Shown here: piece after piece, positions 50,952-61,816 of the stretch | Layout: every line of letters begins with the position of its first letter | How positions within the stretch are numbered: position 1 is the first letter of the stretch | Source of the DNA: Zasmidium citrigriseum | Taxonomy: Eukaryota > Ascomycota > Dothideomycetes > Mycosphaerellales > Mycosphaerellaceae | Reading direction: 5' to 3' | Length of the DNA: 64,000 nt | NCBI GenBank assembly: GCA_002786025.1 | Contig: NHNW01000012.1 | Location: 62,001 to 126,000, forward strand | The notes under the pieces: generated by a model | The model's input: the letters and a program-made list of their open reading frames with translations, nothing else | What the model was told of the DNA's origin: nothing | Databases searched by the model: none | Program-made: the position numbers and the translations under genes

Positions 50952-52473
50952 TCAGGTATCATACGGCTCCTTGCCCGGAACACGAGCTTTCCTCCGCATC
51001 GGTGTGAAGGCAAAAGGCGTCGGCAGACCCCCATTTGGACCCTGCTTTGCAACCTCTGGCGCCTCGATCCTCGTCAGGTCGACATTCCGCGCCATCTCGT
51101 TCAAGAAGGCGACACACTACAAACGAATCAGTCGGCAAACATCAAACCACTCAATCATGCAACTTACTGGCTTCGAGTGCCATCTGCCCTTGGTTTGGAA
51201 CCAACTCAAGTGGCCACCGCCGCTCGTTGCACACATGACGATGTACGGGTTCTGCTTGATCTCCTCATACGGCACTGCCTCGTCGACAGCGATTGGGTCA
51301 TCCCGGGCATGCACACAGAGCACAGGGATCCTGATGGCAAGAACGCTGTCTGCGCTGCTTGCATCTCGGTAGTACGCCCCCTCAGTCGGATAGCCCCAGG
51401 TAGCGCACTGTACAGCACGGTCGAATTCATGAAGATACTTCAGCTTGTGCATACCCTCGGAGCTGATGTTCTTGTTCTGGGTGATTTGCTCCGCGTGGGT
51501 GTCGAAGAGCGCAAGCATTGACTTGCCCATGGTCTTGCTGTACACTTCCATGCCGAGATACGATCTTTGCAAAGCGAGAGAGGCGACTTCGAGCTTCCAG
51601 GGGTTGCTAACCACGACGGCGGCTGTGAGTTGGCAGTTCTCGCCCTCTTCGCCCAAATACTATGATGAAAAGTAGAAAGCTCAGTAAACAAAACACCAAA
51701 GACAATGGAAGGACAGCACCTACGTTTGTGAGAATGTTCGCACCCAGCGAATACCCAATGCCGTAGATTGGTCTCTTGGGCCACGTATTCCTCGCCCACT
51801 TGACCACTTGTCGTACATCCCAAGTCGCACGGGCATTGTACAAAATGCTCGTCGTGATTTTGGATCCAGCGCATCCTCGGCTGTTGACAACAAGTGCTTC
51901 CCATTCGCCTCCAGACATTCCACCAGCCTTCTCACCTTCAGGTGTAGCTGCAACTAGCGGCTCCAGAACTTCGCGGAGGTAGGTCTCGTAGGAACCTCCA
52001 CTCAATCCATGCAACGTAATGAGCAAAGGCTTCGTGTCATCACTTCCCAGACTTTCGAATTCCTTGTCCGTGAAGTACGTGGTTCGTGGTGGCAATCGAT
52101 GGTGACCAACACCCACGGGGTCCTCGCGCAGTCCTTGGTCCTCTGGCCCGCCATCCTGTGAAGACGTTCCAGCGGAAGGCGGCGGAGCAGTGACAATGTC
52201 CACAGTGAAGTGACCCTTAAACGAAGGATTCTCAGCTTCGAAGGTCCGTCGCTTGAAATGGATCTTGGGTCCTTGGTATTTGAAGGCGGTCCAGGCAGTT
52301 TGGAGATGGCCATTGAAGAGCATTGGATTCAGATTGCATGGCGGGATGATGTCCTTGCAAATCTCCGGGAGAGCTCTCTTGGGACCGTCTTTCACCTGAA
52401 CGATCAGTGGCTTCTCAGAGTGAGTGTAAGTCGTCGTGCAGGCGCCGGGATACCATGTCAGTAAGGAGGCCAT
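50952..52473 (-). CDS. Alpha/beta hydrolase, EMB8/YheT family, three exons
   Basis: Serine hydrolase of the group that includes yeast Eht1, Eeb1 and Ymr210w (acyl-CoA:ethanol acyltransferase/medium-chain ester hydrolase). Exons 52473-51724, 51659-51168 and 51116-50952 give 468 aa. The family entry motif NLNPMLFNGHLQTAWTAFKY lies near residues 47-66. The lid/oxyanion region is LLITLHGLSGGSYETYLRE, and EALVVNSRGCAGSKITT follows. The nucleophile is S242 in GIGYSLGANIL. The acid is the Asp of VHARDDPIAV (about 370-371) and the His is H400 in SGGGHLSWF. All three catalytic residues are present. The tail has a basic RRKAR cluster. Confidence 0.88.
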
Positions 52474-52918
52474 TTTGGTCGAAGGATGGGTTCACAGGAG
52501 ACAGTGATGAAGGAGAGGAAGTCGCAGAAGAAAAGCCCACGGAACCTACGCGGTTTGGCCGATCAAGATAGAACTAGTTCACCGAAACCACGCGGTTTGA
52601 GCCTCGGCCCAACTTGCAAGATATGGGTTCTTTATTATAGAAAATCTAGCTTTCATGTGACAGGCCCCCTAACCAGGATTGGCTTGCATGCCGTGATTCT
52701 TGGAAAGTGAAGAGAGTGAATCCTTGCAGAATCCCTGTTCGTGTCTTGACGTACGGGATCGGTCGGCCGGATAGCGCCGACGCCGTGCCAAGCCCGCTTC
52801 GTCACGGGTGAGGTCAGTTCAAGGCAGCTCTCCAGAGCTGCAACCAGGCGATCCCATCACGCGACAACGACGATATCTGGACTTCACTTCTGCGACATTC
52901 CTTGACGAAGCCTCACCC
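52474..52918. other. Divergent intergenic region hydrolase/VPS68
   Basis: About 445 bases holding both promoters; nothing specific is recognised. Confidence 0.35.
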
Positions 52919-53563
52919 ATGCGTTTGACCAGCGGCGACGATATGGATGGCCACCGACTCTTCAAGTTCCCCAAACCGCAGTGGATCAACAGCGCCAACA
53001 CTCGCAATGCGGGCGTCTACCTCTCTGGCGCTCTGGTATGCACGGATCCTTAGAATGTGAAAGCTATGGCATTGCTAAGATGTATATAGTTCTGTATCGC
53101 CCTCTTCGTCATGATCGATGCCTCCGTCTACAGCAACGGCCGCCTGAATGGCTCCGACCTCCACCTCAACTTCGTCGACTGGATCCCCGGGATCTTCTCT
53201 TTCTTGGGCATGCTGGTGATCAATAGTATTGATAAGACACGGCTGTCGGGTGACACATTCGCGTACTCTGGCGACGGGGTCGCGTGGAAGGCAAGAGTGG
53301 TGCTGTTCATGGGCTTTGCTGCGATGGCTGGTGGTCTGGCTGGAGGCGTCACGGTTATGGTGCTCAAGTACGTGACTGAGGGTGCGACGGGCATGTCGCT
53401 GTGGTTCGGAGTTGCGAATTTGGTTGCCAATGCGCTGGTCATGCTGAGGTGAGTGGATCTGTGGAGTTGGATATGGCGGAAGGCTAACGTTCGATGTAGC
53501 TCGGTCGTGCTGTGGGTGAGCCAGAATATGGAGGACGACTATACCTACAACCTGGCGCTATGA
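52919..53563 (+). CDS. VPS68: Endosomal protein Vps68 (TMEM50/UPF0220 family), three exons
   Basis: Four-helix membrane protein that forms a complex with Vps55 on late endosomes. Exons 52919-53035, 53090-53448 and 53500-53563 give 179 aa. The ATG at 52943 (MDGHRLFKFPKPQW) has a better context and may be the real start. The family core is clear: AGVYLSGALFCIALFVMIDA across the first junction, HLNFVDWIPGIFSFLGMLVI, ARVVLFMGFAAMAGGLAGGV and SLWFGVANLVANALVMLSS. The end QNMEDDYTYNLAL is typical. Together with VPS55 at 41643-42274 the window holds both halves of a known complex. Confidence 0.9.
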
Positions 53564-54093
53564 TTCGATTGGCAGGAGTTTGATCTTGAACTTGACATAC
53601 CTGTATAGCACCTCATTCACGTTCAGCCTATTTGAAGCTATCCGTCCCACTGATCTCACAGTCTGGAGCACCGCGAGGCTGCGATTCTGCCGGCTTCTTG
53701 GCTCCCGTTACTAATGTGTGCCATTTGTCTCAATGGAAACTCAAAGAACGATGGAGCAGCCCGTCGCGGTCCAAAATCATTGCGGTTGGTTCGCTTACGT
53801 TGACGATTATGCAGGCGGGCGGCCTCTTCAGCTCACGTCAAGATGCCGCCAACCATGCCGCCAGGCCGAGCCGACTATTTGGGCTGCATCAGTCCTCCTC
53901 TCGATTCTCGACCATCTCATGCTCCACGCTGAACTTCATTCTCAAGAAGCCGCTGCCTGACCTCAACTAACTCATTGCGCCCTGCGATCCAAACGCCCGG
54001 TCGACTCTGCCAGTACAGCAATGCCGCATTACCATTGCTTCCACGACTCTTTTGATTCCTGGTTGCGACTCTTCTGAGTCCAAGTCTTGCAAG
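53564..54093. other. Intergenic region VPS68/zinc-finger gene
   Basis: About 530 bases. A 112-codon frame here has no ATG start and no motif. Nothing else is recognised. Confidence 0.35.
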
Positions 54094-55193
54094 ATGTATT
54101 ACAAAGAATCGTACGTCAGCGGAGGAAATGATGAGCCGTGGAGCGCTCAAGAAGACGACAATGGTATGTGGACGAGAGGCACGCTCGGGTGGGAGGATGC
54201 TACTTTGCACTACGTGGGCCAAGTAAGTGAAGACGGCCATGATTTTGATGACCTTACATTGATTGCGAGCAGCATGGAGACACATGGACAACAGCCACAT
54301 GTGATGTGAACGATGCACACACCAAACAGATGCCTTTCTCAGGTCCGGCAGAACCCGACTACGTCGCCTTCAACGATACGATACTGGGACCCGCCGCTGG
54401 TATGTTCGACGGCTCCTTCCCGATGGCCCTGGAGGAGTCCGGACTGTCATGCTCCAAGCAGACTAGGACACAAGATTCGGCAGCGAAGCCATGGCCTGAG
54501 TGGGAGAATACGCCTTCCCTGAGTCCACAGTCCTCATTTTTGTCCCAGTTCGGGTCCTTCGACTACGACTGGGAGGCCGAGACGTCCCAATCACCTGATG
54601 TATATCCCTTTAAACATCAGATTCTAGATCAGCTCCCCGATGGCAAGGGCAGCGACGTGGGCAACGCTGGACAAGCAAAGACCACCAACGACTTCAAGAA
54701 GAAGCCTGAAGACCTGAATCCAGCATACTCCTATACGTGTGTAACTTGCGGCAAAGGCTTCCGCAGGCCGGGCGACCGAACAAAGCATGAGAGGAGCGTT
54801 CATGTTCCGTACAAGGATAGACCATACGCTTGCGGCCACTGCACTTCCAGATTTGTTTATCCGAAAGACGTCATACGCCACCAGAAGAAGAAGCACAAGT
54901 ACTCAATGAGTGGTCCTGCGAAGACGATCTCGGGCATAGCTGTTTCTTCTGGACAGATTGGAGACGTTGCTGGCTCCTCTGCGACGTTTCTGGACGATGA
55001 AAACCTCTCGAAACCCAGCCAGGATCAGAACGAGTTTCATTTTCCGCATGCTGAGACTCTGGAAGACTTCGTCAGTGACGAATATTACGATCATTCCTTC
55101 TTTTCAGATACGCAAGAGGGTCAACAACATACGACTTCACGTACACATTTCCCCGGCGAAGGGAGCGCACCTCACCGCGGTGCCAGGGTGTAA
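54094..55193 (+). CDS. C2H2 zinc-finger protein, two exons
   Basis: Putative transcription factor. Exons 54094-54222 and 54273-55193 give 349 aa; the junction makes YVGQHGDTWTTATCD and keeps frame. Two adjacent fingers are complete: YTCVTCGKGFRRPGDRTKHE (C199, C202, H215, H220) and YACGHCTSRFVYPKDVIRHQ (C230, C233, H246, H251). The N-terminal 190 residues are acidic and Ser/Pro/Trp-containing, like an activation region. The C-terminal tail (about 260-349) is Asp/Glu/His-rich. The first exon was set from the ATG MYYKESYVSGGND; the frame upstream lacks ATG. The two-finger arrangement is common among ascomycete-specific regulators. No obvious target cluster is adjacent, though the PaxB-like gene starts 700 bases downstream. 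Confidence 0.8.
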
Positions 55194-55889
55194 CGTGTCT
55201 GCTAAACATACGATACGTCGTCCAAGGGCCTTTGGACACAGTTCTGCGATGGAAGACTGCCAACCGAGGTTCTAATACTCTGCCGGTTGGGTGCATCGGG
55301 CTTTGGGAGATCCCACCCTTGGCAGGCTTCGGCCGTCCGATGCGCGCTTAACAACCAACGCAGAGTAACAGGACTGAGGCTTGAACGATCTCTCCGTCGC
55401 GGAATTATCATACGTTGACATTGAACAGTAGCTGAACGTGTTCGGCCACTGTTCGTTGTCGTGCGGCCAGGGATACGGCTAAGATGCTCCTACTACCATA
55501 CTACCACCACCATTTCGAGCTTCTTTTGCTTAACCACATGCAAGACGCCTTCATCGTTCATCTATATATTAGCTATCATTATCATGAGTTCATTCAAAAT
55601 ACAAATTGCATCACCGGTACATTAGCTCGACGACTCCATCAATGGACATGTAGTCGCGATAGAGTTCGCGGATATACTATCTTCCGGTCGTACGATGTTT
55701 CACAGGGCCTCAGACCAGCAAGTATTTTCTTCCCGACTTTTCAATGCTCATTTGAGGAGGCTTTTGAATCACATTAACCATCTATCGAGCAGCCTGCGCT
55801 GAAGACAGACAAGTAATCGTCGCAAAAGTTTTTCCTCATCTCCATTGGAGTCTGATTGGACATTCACTCAACTCCAGCAAAAAGCAGCC
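55194..55889. other. Intergenic region zinc-finger gene/PaxB-like gene
   Basis: About 700 bases, AT-richer around 55480-55620. No coding signal or repeat is recognised. Confidence 0.35.
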
Positions 55890-56759
55890 ATGGGCTCAAA
55901 CGACGTCCTCCCACCACACGTCCCCTCACACGTCAAACCCATCTGCAACCTCTTCCTGGAAATCGGTGGTTCCCTCTGGACAGTCTCCTACCTCCTCTAC
56001 ACCCGCGAATCCTTCAGATCAAAATCCTATGGGATGCCTCTCTTCGCCTTGGCCCTAAACTTCGGCTGGGAATTCGTCTACGCCATATACGTAGCAGAAT
56101 CACCATTGGAGAAGACAGTCTTCACAATCTGGCTCCTGATCGACGGGGTAATGCTGTACGGAGTGCTAAAGTTTGCTCATCATGAGTGGAGACATTCGCC
56201 TTGGGTTGCCCGAAACATTGGCCTCGTGTTTGGAGCGATGGTCGCGGTAGCCATTCTGGGGCATTGGACGTTCGCGAAGTGGTGGCTCGACAATGAAGTC
56301 GGAAAGAGGGAAGGGAAATTCTATCGAGGCATTGTCGGGCCCGATACCACGGAGCTGGGGTTCTGGAGCGCGGCGTTTTGTCAGGCGTATTTGTCGGCGG
56401 CGAGTCTGGCGCAGTTGCTTGTGAGGCAGCATTCGGGTGGTGTGAGTTGGAGTATCTGGTACATTGCTGGACCAATTGACCGTGAGCAAATTTGCTGACT
56501 GGAGCGCAGGGCCACGAGGACTCTTGGATCGATCGTTGGGTTGGATCTCAACTATGGATGGGCCTGGTGGTACTGGACTGAGGCTCACGAGTATTTCGTC
56601 TCCCCATTTGCTTTGTTCCTGTGGGCGGGCGGTCTCGTATGCGACATTGTGTATGCCTTCGTGCTCATGCGTGTCCAGCGGACCGAAAGGGTGCTCGACG
56701 ATGGACGTAAAGAGGATGGTTGTGTTCAGGAGAAGTCGGACTTGAAAAAGTCATCATAG
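55890..56759 (+). CDS. PaxB-like membrane terpene cyclase family protein, two exons
   Basis: Seven-helix integral membrane protein resembling PaxB, AndB and Pyr4, which cyclise prenylated indole or meroterpenoid precursors. Exons 55890-56458 and 56510-56759 give 272 aa, slightly longer than PaxB. Helix pattern and family marks: LFLEIGGSLWTVSYLLYTRE, YGMPLFALALNFGWEFVYAI (E61 in the position of the proposed catalytic Glu), VFTIWLLIDGVMLYGVLKFA, VARNIGLVFGAMVAVAILGH, and after the splice WATRTLGSIVGLDLNYGWAW. D235 in GGLVCDIVYAFVL would match the second catalytic acid. No prenyltransferase, polyketide synthase or epoxidase lies nearby, so the substrate is unknown. Many solitary PaxB-like genes exist in ascomycetes and their activity is mostly untested. 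Confidence 0.75.
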
Positions 56760-56866
56760 GTGCTTGATTCGCACAAGGATCATGCTGAGAACATATTGAA
56801 CAATGCTTTTCGTTCCACGGGTATATCCAAACGCAAACGCAATCTACGCCAAGTGTAAGTAGCTTC

Positions 56867-59278
56867 TTAGATTCCACCAAATTGGTCCCCTTGACCAACG
56901 TCTCCATTTCTTGAGGCTGCTGCATAGCCACGGCGCACACGACTCAGCCTTCGCAGCTCTCTTTCTTCTTTCTCACGTCGTAGTCGCTTGGCCTTCTTCC
57001 TCTGCCAAACGGCTCGTATGGTCTTCTTCGTCTGTTCCTTGCCCTCTTCAAAGTTCGCTCTCGCCAGGTTGACCACCTTGTCAATCTCCTCTGGTGTATA
57101 GACGAAGTTCCAGGTCGACATGAAATCGGAACTCGTGGGATCCACGCCTGGTACTTTGTCGTTCTTGAGGAAGGGGAAGTAGATGAGGGCGATGCCAGCG
57201 TCTGGATTCATTAGGTGCCAATCGTCGGATACATCTGACTTCAATCGTCGTGTCGGTGGTTCGTCCATGTACTCGCCTCGTTCCTGCGTCGTGCCAACCC
57301 AGACCGTGCAATGGCCAAGGTCCTCCATGCTGCCGCCTTGCTTGGCTTGAACGTTGTCGAGTGTACGGGGAGAGTGAGCAACAGAAGCGGCCTCTGCAAT
57401 CTCCATGTCCTCCGAGACTTGCTCGGTAGACTCCCCTTGAGGTGGCCACCCAGCTCCCATTGGCCAGCCCTTGATGCCGCGCTGTCGAACGTAGCCATCG
57501 ACGACCTTGATCCAGTTATCGGTCTTGACATCGGCCGAGGCATCGAACGCTATGACAACGTCCACATCCCGACCAGGTCGAAGCAGAGGATAGATGGGCA
57601 GGTTGTTAGACATGCCGGCATCCATCAACTGCAGGTGATTGCTCTGGTGTATGCTTTCCGGGCAGGTCTTTGGGAGCTGGTTCCGCATGCCTAGAGCGAA
57701 GTTTGGTATAACGGCGGGGTTCACTGGGTGGACTTTCACCAGGTCTTCGTCCTTGTGCGCCAACGCCGAATCCAGTCTTGCGAGGCCTGCAGCTTTTATG
57801 ATCGGTCGGATCTCCTTGTAGTAATGGGAAAGTGTGGCGCAAAAAGCACTCCCCCATATGCCAAGCATCAATGGCACTCTGAGCTCCGGTAGTGCTAAGC
57901 CATTCTCGCGCAATACATTCCGTCCGTCGTAAAATCTGCGACCCATGGCCCATGTTGGAATGCCGGCATTGAGCTCTTCGCAGAAGAACTCGTACGGTGT
58001 CCACTCGAACCACTGGAACCAGTCGTAGTGTTTCGTACTGAAACGAGCATCTTTGGCCATATCAGAGAAATCGTCTGGTGGGTTAGGGATCTCGTGTCTG
58101 ACAGCCGTGTATATGGGCAAAGGCTGAGCTCCATCCTCAACATAGAATCTCTGGGTCGAGATTTTTAGATCGAAATCGCTCAATCGTAATTCTCCACGTG
58201 GTACCATGAGTCTCGCAGCCAGCAGTAATCCATACACATCAACGATCCCAAAATCAGAATCTGGCACACCTCGTAGCTTTTCCACGAATCCAGCCAGCAG
58301 AAATTTGTTCGTAGGTGCCTGGTTCAGTAGCTTCAAAGCCGCGGGTGGGTATGCAATGTGAACGCCAATACGAGCCTTGAGATGATCGATGAGTCTCTGG
58401 TGGCTCAATTTGCCAATCGAAGAATAATAGAGTGTCTGTAACCAGCAACTTCCACTGACACCAGCAGTGTACGTGACACAGTCGAATAGGCCGGACTCGT
58501 GTGCCGAGAGATAAGACGAAGTGCCCGCCACAAGTGCACGAAGACCACCTCCAGATCCGCAAATGGCTATAGTTGGTACATCATCCGGATGCACATCTTT
58601 CTCCGGCACATCAAGATAGCGCGCAAGCGCTCTCGCCGTATTCTGCTTACGCTTCTGCAGAAAGGTCTGCTCTTCTGGACATAACTCCTCGGATACTCTG
58701 ACTTGCGCATCCCAAAGAATTTCGGGATTGATCTGTGGATCGTGGGCGTCCTCCCATATCTCCCAACTCAAGGACCAGGGCGCCATAGACATCTCATTTT
58801 GAAGCTTCGTCAATAGGTCTGGTAGTGTTCGAAGCCAGGATGGTACTATCAAAGAGGCCAGTCTCGCGCGGATTGTCGTGAAGTCCACGCCAACGAAGGA
58901 GTCAGTGACCTGGCCAATCTGGTTCGTAGCGGAACTCCAGGCTGAGGCAGCATCATTGGCGCCATCTCCTTCGGAATCGAACACTGAATGGCCCTTCGTC
59001 TGCGGTGGAGGAGGTTGGGTGTCTTTTCTGTTCTCAGCTTCTACCACTTCTCCAGACTGGATTGCAGCGGCGCGCTTGAAACGCTCTGATAACGAGGATT
59101 GTCCGGCATTGATCTCTGGTTTCGACTTCCAAGCGCTAGCATCCTGGTCGCTGTCAAGTAGTATAGGCTGACGAGAGAGCCAAAGGCGATATCCCACAAT
59201 CACCGATGATCCGCCACCGAACGAGTATGCTAGTCTTTTAAAGCTGCCGCTTTGGAGCCGCCGAAAGGCGCGCTGCAT
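56867..59278 (-). CDS. Cytosolic-type phospholipase A2 (PLA2c domain; PlaA-like)
   Basis: Hydrolyses the sn-2 acyl chain of phospholipids. Single exon of 803 aa. The N-terminus (MQRAFRRLQSGSFKRLAYSF) is basic and amphipathic and could be a mitochondrial targeting sequence, followed by one hydrophobic segment (VIVGYRLWLS). The PLA2c domain carries the oxyanion glycine run GSGGGLRALV (241-250), the nucleophile S275 in AGVSGSCWL and the catalytic D553 in LMDAGMSNNLP. Other marks are FEWTPYEFFCEE and VDVVIAFDASADVKT. The C-terminal tail is strongly basic (TIRAVWQRKKAKRLRREKEE). Aspergillus nidulans has a mitochondrial member of this class, so organelle location is plausible. It is divergent from EXO70. 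Confidence 0.88.
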   Translation of the reverse strand: MQRAFRRLQSGSFKRLAYSFGGGSSVIVGYRLWLSRQPILLDSDQDASAWKSKPEINAGQSSLSERFKRAAAIQSGEVVEAENRKDTQPPPPQTKGHSVFDSEGDGANDAASAWSSATNQIGQVTDSFVGVDFTTIRARLASLIVPSWLRTLPDLLTKLQNEMSMAPWSLSWEIWEDAHDPQINPEILWDAQVRVSEELCPEEQTFLQKRKQNTARALARYLDVPEKDVHPDDVPTIAICGSGGGLRALVAGTSSYLSAHESGLFDCVTYTAGVSGSCWLQTLYYSSIGKLSHQRLIDHLKARIGVHIAYPPAALKLLNQAPTNKFLLAGFVEKLRGVPDSDFGIVDVYGLLLAARLMVPRGELRLSDFDLKISTQRFYVEDGAQPLPIYTAVRHEIPNPPDDFSDMAKDARFSTKHYDWFQWFEWTPYEFFCEELNAGIPTWAMGRRFYDGRNVLRENGLALPELRVPLMLGIWGSAFCATLSHYYKEIRPIIKAAGLARLDSALAHKDEDLVKVHPVNPAVIPNFALGMRNQLPKTCPESIHQSNHLQLMDAGMSNNLPIYPLLRPGRDVDVVIAFDASADVKTDNWIKVVDGYVRQRGIKGWPMGAGWPPQGESTEQVSEDMEIAEAASVAHSPRTLDNVQAKQGGSMEDLGHCTVWVGTTQERGEYMDEPPTRRLKSDVSDDWHLMNPDAGIALIYFPFLKNDKVPGVDPTSSDFMSTWNFVYTPEEIDKVVNLARANFEEGKEQTKKTIRAVWQRKKAKRLRREKEERELRRLSRVRRGYAAASRNGDVGQGDQFGGI

Positions 59279-59920
59279 GCTGTGATTGCGGTGGTTTCAT
59301 AACAAGGCCGAAAAAATGAATGAATGAACAGCCGGAAAGAAGAAGTGCGAGAAGGTTGTGCTGTAGAATCAGAACATCGTGCGGAGAGGGAGAGCTTTGA
59401 GGAGCAGGTGGAGTTGAATCCGAAAGACACAAGGCAATCCTTGACTGCCAGGAACAGGTCTCGCGTTTCTGCACGTGCCCGCGCCAGACGTCATCTGTGG
59501 TCATTGGCGTTTTCCTCTTTCGGTATCGACGGTGAGGTCAGGAGCGGAATCTCAAATGATACCTTTCGTGTAACTAGCTTCAATGCCAATCTTGCGTGAA
59601 TACTGCTTGTTATCAATGCACTTCGCTCTTCTTTTGCATCACCCGCCTTGACCTGCGGTTCACGCTCGGATTCGGATTCGGCAGCTTCCTGAACTCACCA
59701 AGTGGAGGCTGTGGAGTGAGCTCTGGCTGCTCTGCCATACACCTTCACCACCACACTCAACTGGATCCATTTCACTTGCCGGCAGCACATTGATACGATT
59801 TTACTTCGAAGCCTCCAACAATTCACCCCGTGAAAACCTCTCGCGACTCTCCACGCATTCAGAACTAGATACTCCGCTTCCCATGTGAGGCCCTCGACAA
59901 GCGCCAACCATCGCCAGAAG
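59279..59920. other. Divergent intergenic region phospholipase/EXO70
   Basis: About 640 bases holding two promoters. It contains a GACGTCA half-CRE near 59489 and an ATTGG close by. Nothing else is recognised. Confidence 0.35.
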
Positions 59921-61816
59921 ATGGTGACCCAACGCCATGCCGCCTATGCGGAGGAGTCGGCCGAAGTGGAGGTCCTGTACGCCAGCTTGGATAAGATGAA
60001 GTCGGTGTCAAAGAAGATTCAGGGCTCCATGGCGCGGTTGAACGAGACAGGGCGAACGGTGCAAGACGCGATAGGGCCAATCTATGGCAACACCCAGAGG
60101 CTGCAGATACAGAACAACAACATTGATAAGATTCAAGCTGCGATTGAGAAGGTCAGGCAGCCGCTGGACATGCGTAATAAGGAAGAGCGCATCTTACGGA
60201 GTCGACCGGACAAAGTGGGCTTGACCGAGTACATTGCCAGCATTGACCGGACGAACCAAGCGCTGAAATCGCTCAAGGCAACGAATCTTCGCTCCAATCA
60301 AGTTGCGATCTCGGAGTTGAGCAGTCTTTTGGCAGTGGGTACTGGGAATCTCGAGAGCGTTTTTAGGGACATGCTACGGCAAGATTCGCAACCCATCGAG
60401 CCACTGAAGCAGATCACGCAAGGGTCAGAGTTTCCACGGATATCGTCGAACAAGTCGGCCCAAATGCGCACCATCAACATCAACATCTCAAACTTCACAT
60501 CGCAGGTTGCCCCTGGAAGTGATCTTACTCCATCGGCCAAGGTCTACGCCCATGAACGAGGACAGTACATTTCACTGTCATTACAAAACTTGGCCACCGC
60601 TTCCATATCCACAGCAAAGAAGGTTGCTGCTGATGCAGTCTACAGACCAGGAACTTGTGCCATCATGACATATGCCACCGGTATTCAAGGGATGTACATT
60701 GCCGAGTACGACAACATATGTCCGATATTCAGTCGAGAGGAGTGGGGACCAGTGCTGTTGGCGACGTGTCAAGAGTCGTTGAGGACATTCTCATCTACGC
60801 TGCGTGACCTCGACGCCCATATCAGGAATCACTTGATCACGGACTGCTATCTGGCATTTGAAATCATTGACGTGGTCTCCAACACGTCATTCCAAATCGA
60901 GAGCCATACTGGAGAGCTGAAGCAGGCCATGTCGGACGCGCTGAAGCCAGTCCGCGAAACAGCCAAGTCTTCTCTGTCAACTCTCCTTGGTGACATTAGG
61001 TCGAAGGTGAACCAGATGTTGCAGTTGCCAGGAGATGGAGGCTCTCTGCAGCTCACGACCGATGTAATGGCAAGGCTGCAACTCATGACAGCATATCTCT
61101 CACCCCTGAGTAGTATCATGCGAAGCATTGGTGACGGTGGCTGGAACCGACCAAGCGATGCAGCATCTACCACTTCGATACCTACCCTCTCATCATTCGA
61201 TGTTGGTGCGGACGGTAAACAGCTATTCGCCCACTACTGCACAGACAGCCTTGAAACATTGCTGTCGACTATGGAAGCGAAAGCCAGGCAGCTGCAAAAA
61301 GGCAAGAGCTTACAAGGCATCTTCCTGGCCAACAACATTGCTATCATCGAACGAATGATTCGGCAATCTGAACTGCAGACTCTTCTCGGCGGTGCGCAGC
61401 CGAAGGTAGACAGCTGGAAGAAGAAAGCTACCAACCTGTATCTGGATGCATGGAAGAACGAAGTCAGTCCATTCTTGCTCGATGTTCAGTACACCAGCAA
61501 GCAGATGCGCCCACCCTCAACTGGCCAAGCAGTCGACTCCGCCGCCATTCTCAAGACGCTCTCGAGCAAGGACAAAGATGCGATCAAGGAGAAGTTCAAG
61601 AACTTCAACACCGCATTCGACGATCTCGTGGCCAGACACAAGTCGTTCAAGATGGAGCCAGAGGTGCGCGGACTACTCGGCCGCGAGGTGCAGAAATTCA
61701 TGGAGCCGCTCTATGCTAGATTCTGGGAGCGATACCACGAGGTCGACAAGGGCAAAGGAAAGTACGTCAAGTACGACAAGGGCCAGCTGAGCAGCATTCT
61801 GGCTTCACTGAGCTAG
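59921..61816 (+). CDS. EXO70: Exocyst complex subunit Exo70
   Basis: Tethers secretory vesicles to the plasma membrane, binding phosphoinositides and Rho GTPases. Single exon from ATG 59921 (MVTQRHAAYAEESAEVEVLY), 631 aa. The N-terminal coiled coil reads YASLDKMKSVSKKIQGSMAR and KIQAAIEKVRQPLDM. Helical bundle marks follow: IASIDRTNQALKSLKATNLR, YDNICPIFSREEWGPVLLAT and FLANNIAIIERMIRQSELQ. The C-terminal domain ends KFKNFNTAFDDLVARHKSFK, LLGREVQKFMEPLYARFWER and KYDKGQLSSILASLS, the Exo70 signature that carries the lipid-binding basic residues. Length is typical for ascomycetes. Confidence 0.92.
   Translation: MVTQRHAAYAEESAEVEVLYASLDKMKSVSKKIQGSMARLNETGRTVQDAIGPIYGNTQRLQIQNNNIDKIQAAIEKVRQPLDMRNKEERILRSRPDKVGLTEYIASIDRTNQALKSLKATNLRSNQVAISELSSLLAVGTGNLESVFRDMLRQDSQPIEPLKQITQGSEFPRISSNKSAQMRTININISNFTSQVAPGSDLTPSAKVYAHERGQYISLSLQNLATASISTAKKVAADAVYRPGTCAIMTYATGIQGMYIAEYDNICPIFSREEWGPVLLATCQESLRTFSSTLRDLDAHIRNHLITDCYLAFEIIDVVSNTSFQIESHTGELKQAMSDALKPVRETAKSSLSTLLGDIRSKVNQMLQLPGDGGSLQLTTDVMARLQLMTAYLSPLSSIMRSIGDGGWNRPSDAASTTSIPTLSSFDVGADGKQLFAHYCTDSLETLLSTMEAKARQLQKGKSLQGIFLANNIAIIERMIRQSELQTLLGGAQPKVDSWKKKATNLYLDAWKNEVSPFLLDVQYTSKQMRPPSTGQAVDSAAILKTLSSKDKDAIKEKFKNFNTAFDDLVARHKSFKMEPEVRGLLGREVQKFMEPLYARFWERYHEVDKGKGKYVKYDKGQLSSILASLS

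Noticed and set aside
53632..53970. 112-codon frame after VPS68
   Set aside because: Starts with TTG and has no domain; it lies in presumed UTR/promoter sequence.
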